This document shows positions 62,374 through 64,000 of a DNA stretch of 64,000 bases, piece by piece. Each line of letters begins with the position of its first letter. The stretch's first letter is position 1. The DNA comes from Leptonema sp964619535. Its GTDB lineage: Bacteria; Spirochaetota; Leptospiria; Leptospirales; Leptonemataceae. The stretch lies in assembly GCA_964619535.1 (NCBI GenBank), contig CAZUEX010000007.1, positions 104,084 to 168,083 of the forward strand. The letters are read 5' to 3'. The translations under genes were made by a program, and so were the position numbers. The notes below the pieces were generated by a model, which had not been told where the DNA came from, did no database searches, and worked only from the letters and a program-made list of their open reading frames with translations.

Positions 62374-63190
62374 TTAGGGTGACGTTAATCTGTACACTTT
62401 ATTCTGGCACCAGCGGTCCTTTGCCATCTTGTAGCGCTTATCCTGTGACTTTTTGGAGTGAGTTCATCATGCGACGATTGAGATACACTCGATAGAGTCA
62501 GTGATAGCCTTCGTTTGCAAAAATCGATGCATTTCTGGGCATGGCCTTTCCGATGATGCGGCTACGGAGGTCGCAGTTAGATCAGAAATTGAATCAAGAA
62601 GTACTGAGCTTTTTTTCGCTCCCATGACATGGGCATAGTGTTCCTGCCTGTTTACCACCTAACTTATCAGAGAGATAGATACTGGTGGTCAGTCCTTTAT
62701 GCTTGTGGCGTTCTTTGCCCTTATTTGCCCTTAAACTGGCTGAAAACAGGGCCATTGTATCGGCGTGAATTACAGGTTCGTCAGGAATGGCTGGCCTTAC
62801 ATCCTCGCCGTCTGGGGGCAGCTTATAGGGCTGGGGAAAGGATTTGGTTAACTCTTCTCGTATCAGGGACTGAAATGCAGGTCGCATATTATGGGCCATG
62901 AGTTGCAATCTGCCCTTCATAAGAAGGGCAGGTTTCTCGTTTAATCCAAGCCGCCTTGTGATCTCTGCTGATGTAAGGACGGCAGGGTGACGAACAATAG
63001 ATTCATATATTAGCCATCCCATCATCCACTGAGGTATTCTGACGTTTCTAAAAGGGGGGGGAGAGCCTTGAGATCTGCCTGTGACATTCCTTACAGCGGA
63101 CCTTATCAAGGGCTCTTTTACAGGTGTGAAAGATGTTGAGCAGCACTTGCATTTGACAGGATATAGATTTTGAAGTATAATATCAAACAA
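62374..63190 (-). pseudogene. broken DDE transposase (IS1595-like)
   Basis: The main frame (62594-63190, 198 residues) has a C-x-C-C zinc-ribbon remnant, then WMMGWLIYESIVRHPAVLTSAEITRRLGLN, LLMKGRLQLMAHNMR, and HADTMALFSASLRANKG… SIYLSDKLGG, resembling a DDE domain around the first Asp. The rest is spread over other frames: LLDSISDL near 62580, IFANEGYH..LYRVYLNRRMMN near 62470-62530 and KKSQDKRYKMAKDRWCQN near 62395-62445. At least two frameshifts and an in-frame stop interrupt it, and the 3' end is missing. It is dead. Confidence 0.62.
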
Positions 63191-63735
63191 ATTGTAGAAA
63201 AATGAGATATTGATAGGGCCGGGTGCTGTGGATGGCGAATGAGCGTCTGAAACGGGCGAGGGAGGCCCTTTGCGCGGTTAATGGAGGAGGGGCATGGGCT
63301 TTAGAGCATAGTTCGCGTGATCTGCGAATTGCAGCGATTCCTGCATAGGAAGGGCAGAATTTTGAGGATTTTGTCCCACTGACGCTGTATGCTCTTCGTC
63401 AGTCGTTGAGGTATAAGATGCTTTCATTTTTTCCTGCACAAAAAAATATATAAGAGCATGGATTTTGAGAATGTCAAATGTAGAAAAACTGTTGGGAAAT
63501 GTGGTTATCCTTGTAAAGATCGTAATGCCTGAATAATTCGAAGGTTCGACGGAATCTGGGTGCTATGTTTCACTTCTGTAACTCATCATTCAGGAAGCTA
63601 GGAGCGTCTCTTTCCGCATATCTCTAACATCGGGAATAATTGGTAAGTTACGAAGGACCTGAGATACTATACCACTACACGACAGTGGAAGCAGTGCACA
63701 ATATTATGTTGTCCGGAACAATTCGATAGTATAAT
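63191..63735. other. low-G+C region with short gene fragments
   Basis: No intact gene. A 38-codon frame at 63232-63348 (MANERLKRAREAL… RDLRIAAIPA) is followed, one frame over, by EGQNFEDFVPLTLYALRQSLRYKM and a stop near 63455. Together they look like one broken ~75-residue gene. The rest is A/T-rich. A possible promoter sits at the right end: TTGTCC at 63709 and TATAAT at 63730. Confidence 0.35.
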
Positions 63736-63963
63736 ATGCATCAAATGAACGATCCGACTGTTACGCGATGGATTATTCATCTTGTTGGAGAAGAACTCTC
63801 CTCTCGCAAGATTCAGGCTAACGAAATTATAGATTTTTTTCGGGAGGAACTTTGGGCGATATCGATGCCGCTTTTCAGTTTTTCCCTTTCGGGCAATCCC
63901 GATCTGCTCGGCCAATCGGTTCACTACGTGGTAGGAGGTAGAGGAGTGACTATGTCCCAGTGA
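63736..63963 (+). CDS. small hypothetical protein (weak)
   Basis: 75 codons beginning MHQMNDPTVTRWIIHLVGEELSSRKIQ with a plausible helical pattern and no known motif. The first ATG directly abuts a TATAAT box. If that is the promoter, the second ATG (63745) would be almost at the 5' end of the transcript, giving a leaderless mRNA. No ribosome binding site is visible. Could be chance or a gene remnant. Confidence 0.3.
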   Translation: MHQMNDPTVTRWIIHLVGEELSSRKIQANEIIDFFREELWAISMPLFSFSLSGNPDLLGQSVHYVVGGRGVTMSQ

Positions 63964-64000
63964 TAGTTAGACTTTGAGGCGGGACCCACTGAATGCATCC

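Noticed and set aside
63667..63924. 85-codon minus-strand frame near the right edge
   Set aside because: Overlaps a plus-strand frame, is rich in Arg/Lys/His without any recognised motif, and has no ribosome binding site.
1..64000. CRISPR arrays, rRNA and tRNA genes
   Set aside because: No regularly spaced repeats, no cloverleaf-like TTCRA segments in gene gaps, and no rRNA signature sequences were seen; a covariance-model scan was not possible.

Overview
The window looks like chromosomal DNA of a spirochaete of the order Leptospirales, with Leptonema or Turneriella more likely than Leptospira. This is inference. The support is a spirochaete-type FliG, a probable cytoplasmic filament protein (CfpA), a protein resembling the Leptospira-specific DUF1564 family, many lipoproteins, and base composition clearly richer in G+C than Leptospira (judged by eye, not computed). 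Leptonema is the leptospiral genus described with cytoplasmic tubules, which would fit a cfpA gene. Genes are dense, mostly run in 2-7 gene operons with 4-bp stop/start overlaps, and several convergent pairs overlap at their 3' ends. No rRNA, tRNA or CRISPR array was recognised.

Layout. 0-2.5 kb: end of hslU, a DUF445 membrane protein and an unknown. 2.5-5.4 kb (minus): glycosyltransferase, metallophosphoesterase and nucleotidyltransferase operon. 5.4-7.7 kb: lipase-like hydrolase, M20 amidohydrolase, small unknown. 8-10.1 kb: probable cfpA with a clear terminator. 10.2-15.7 kb: five genes of largely unknown function including a VWA lipoprotein. Here a 746-residue membrane protein is followed by a LysM-like frame that an A9 slippery run would fuse to it. 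16-20 kb: a GAF-GGDEF protein and a pyruvate phosphate dikinase-like protein with a degenerate ATP half. 19.9-25.5 kb (minus): DAHP synthase, a SET-domain protein fused to a degenerate SpeD, true SpeD, and the two-subunit 2-oxoacid:ferredoxin oxidoreductase KorAB. 25.8-32.6 kb: bioA, SDR, MBOAT acyltransferase, hemW, apaG, a lipoprotein and a nucleotide-sugar dehydratase.

32.6-36.3 kb (minus) is the most striking region: thioredoxin-thioredoxin reductase fusion, ArsM-like methyltransferase, an unlisted 32-residue Cys-containing peptide with a very strong ribosome binding site, and a SPASM-type radical SAM enzyme. It sits behind a palindrome resembling CsoR-family operators and looks like an undescribed RiPP (ribosomally made, modified peptide) operon. 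37.2-44.1 kb: a seven-gene TetR/TolC/HlyD/ABC-2 efflux operon. 44.2-47.6 kb: lipid-linked glycosylation operon. 47.6-52.8 kb: MarR regulator, class V aminotransferase, bioB, HAD phosphatase, nadA, nth.

52.9-56.8 kb is a second unusual locus: a DUF1564-like gene diverging from a three-gene cassette of a RecA-like protein without a P-loop, a small 'MGRT' protein and a variant archaeal-type family B DNA polymerase. The arrangement recalls imuA-imuB-dnaE2 mutasome cassettes. 56.8-62.3 kb holds a free-standing lipoyl domain protein, SGNH hydrolase, PP2C phosphatase, chemotaxis receptor, two small proteins and fliG. The final 1.7 kb is a lower-G+C tail with a broken DDE transposase and short fragments.
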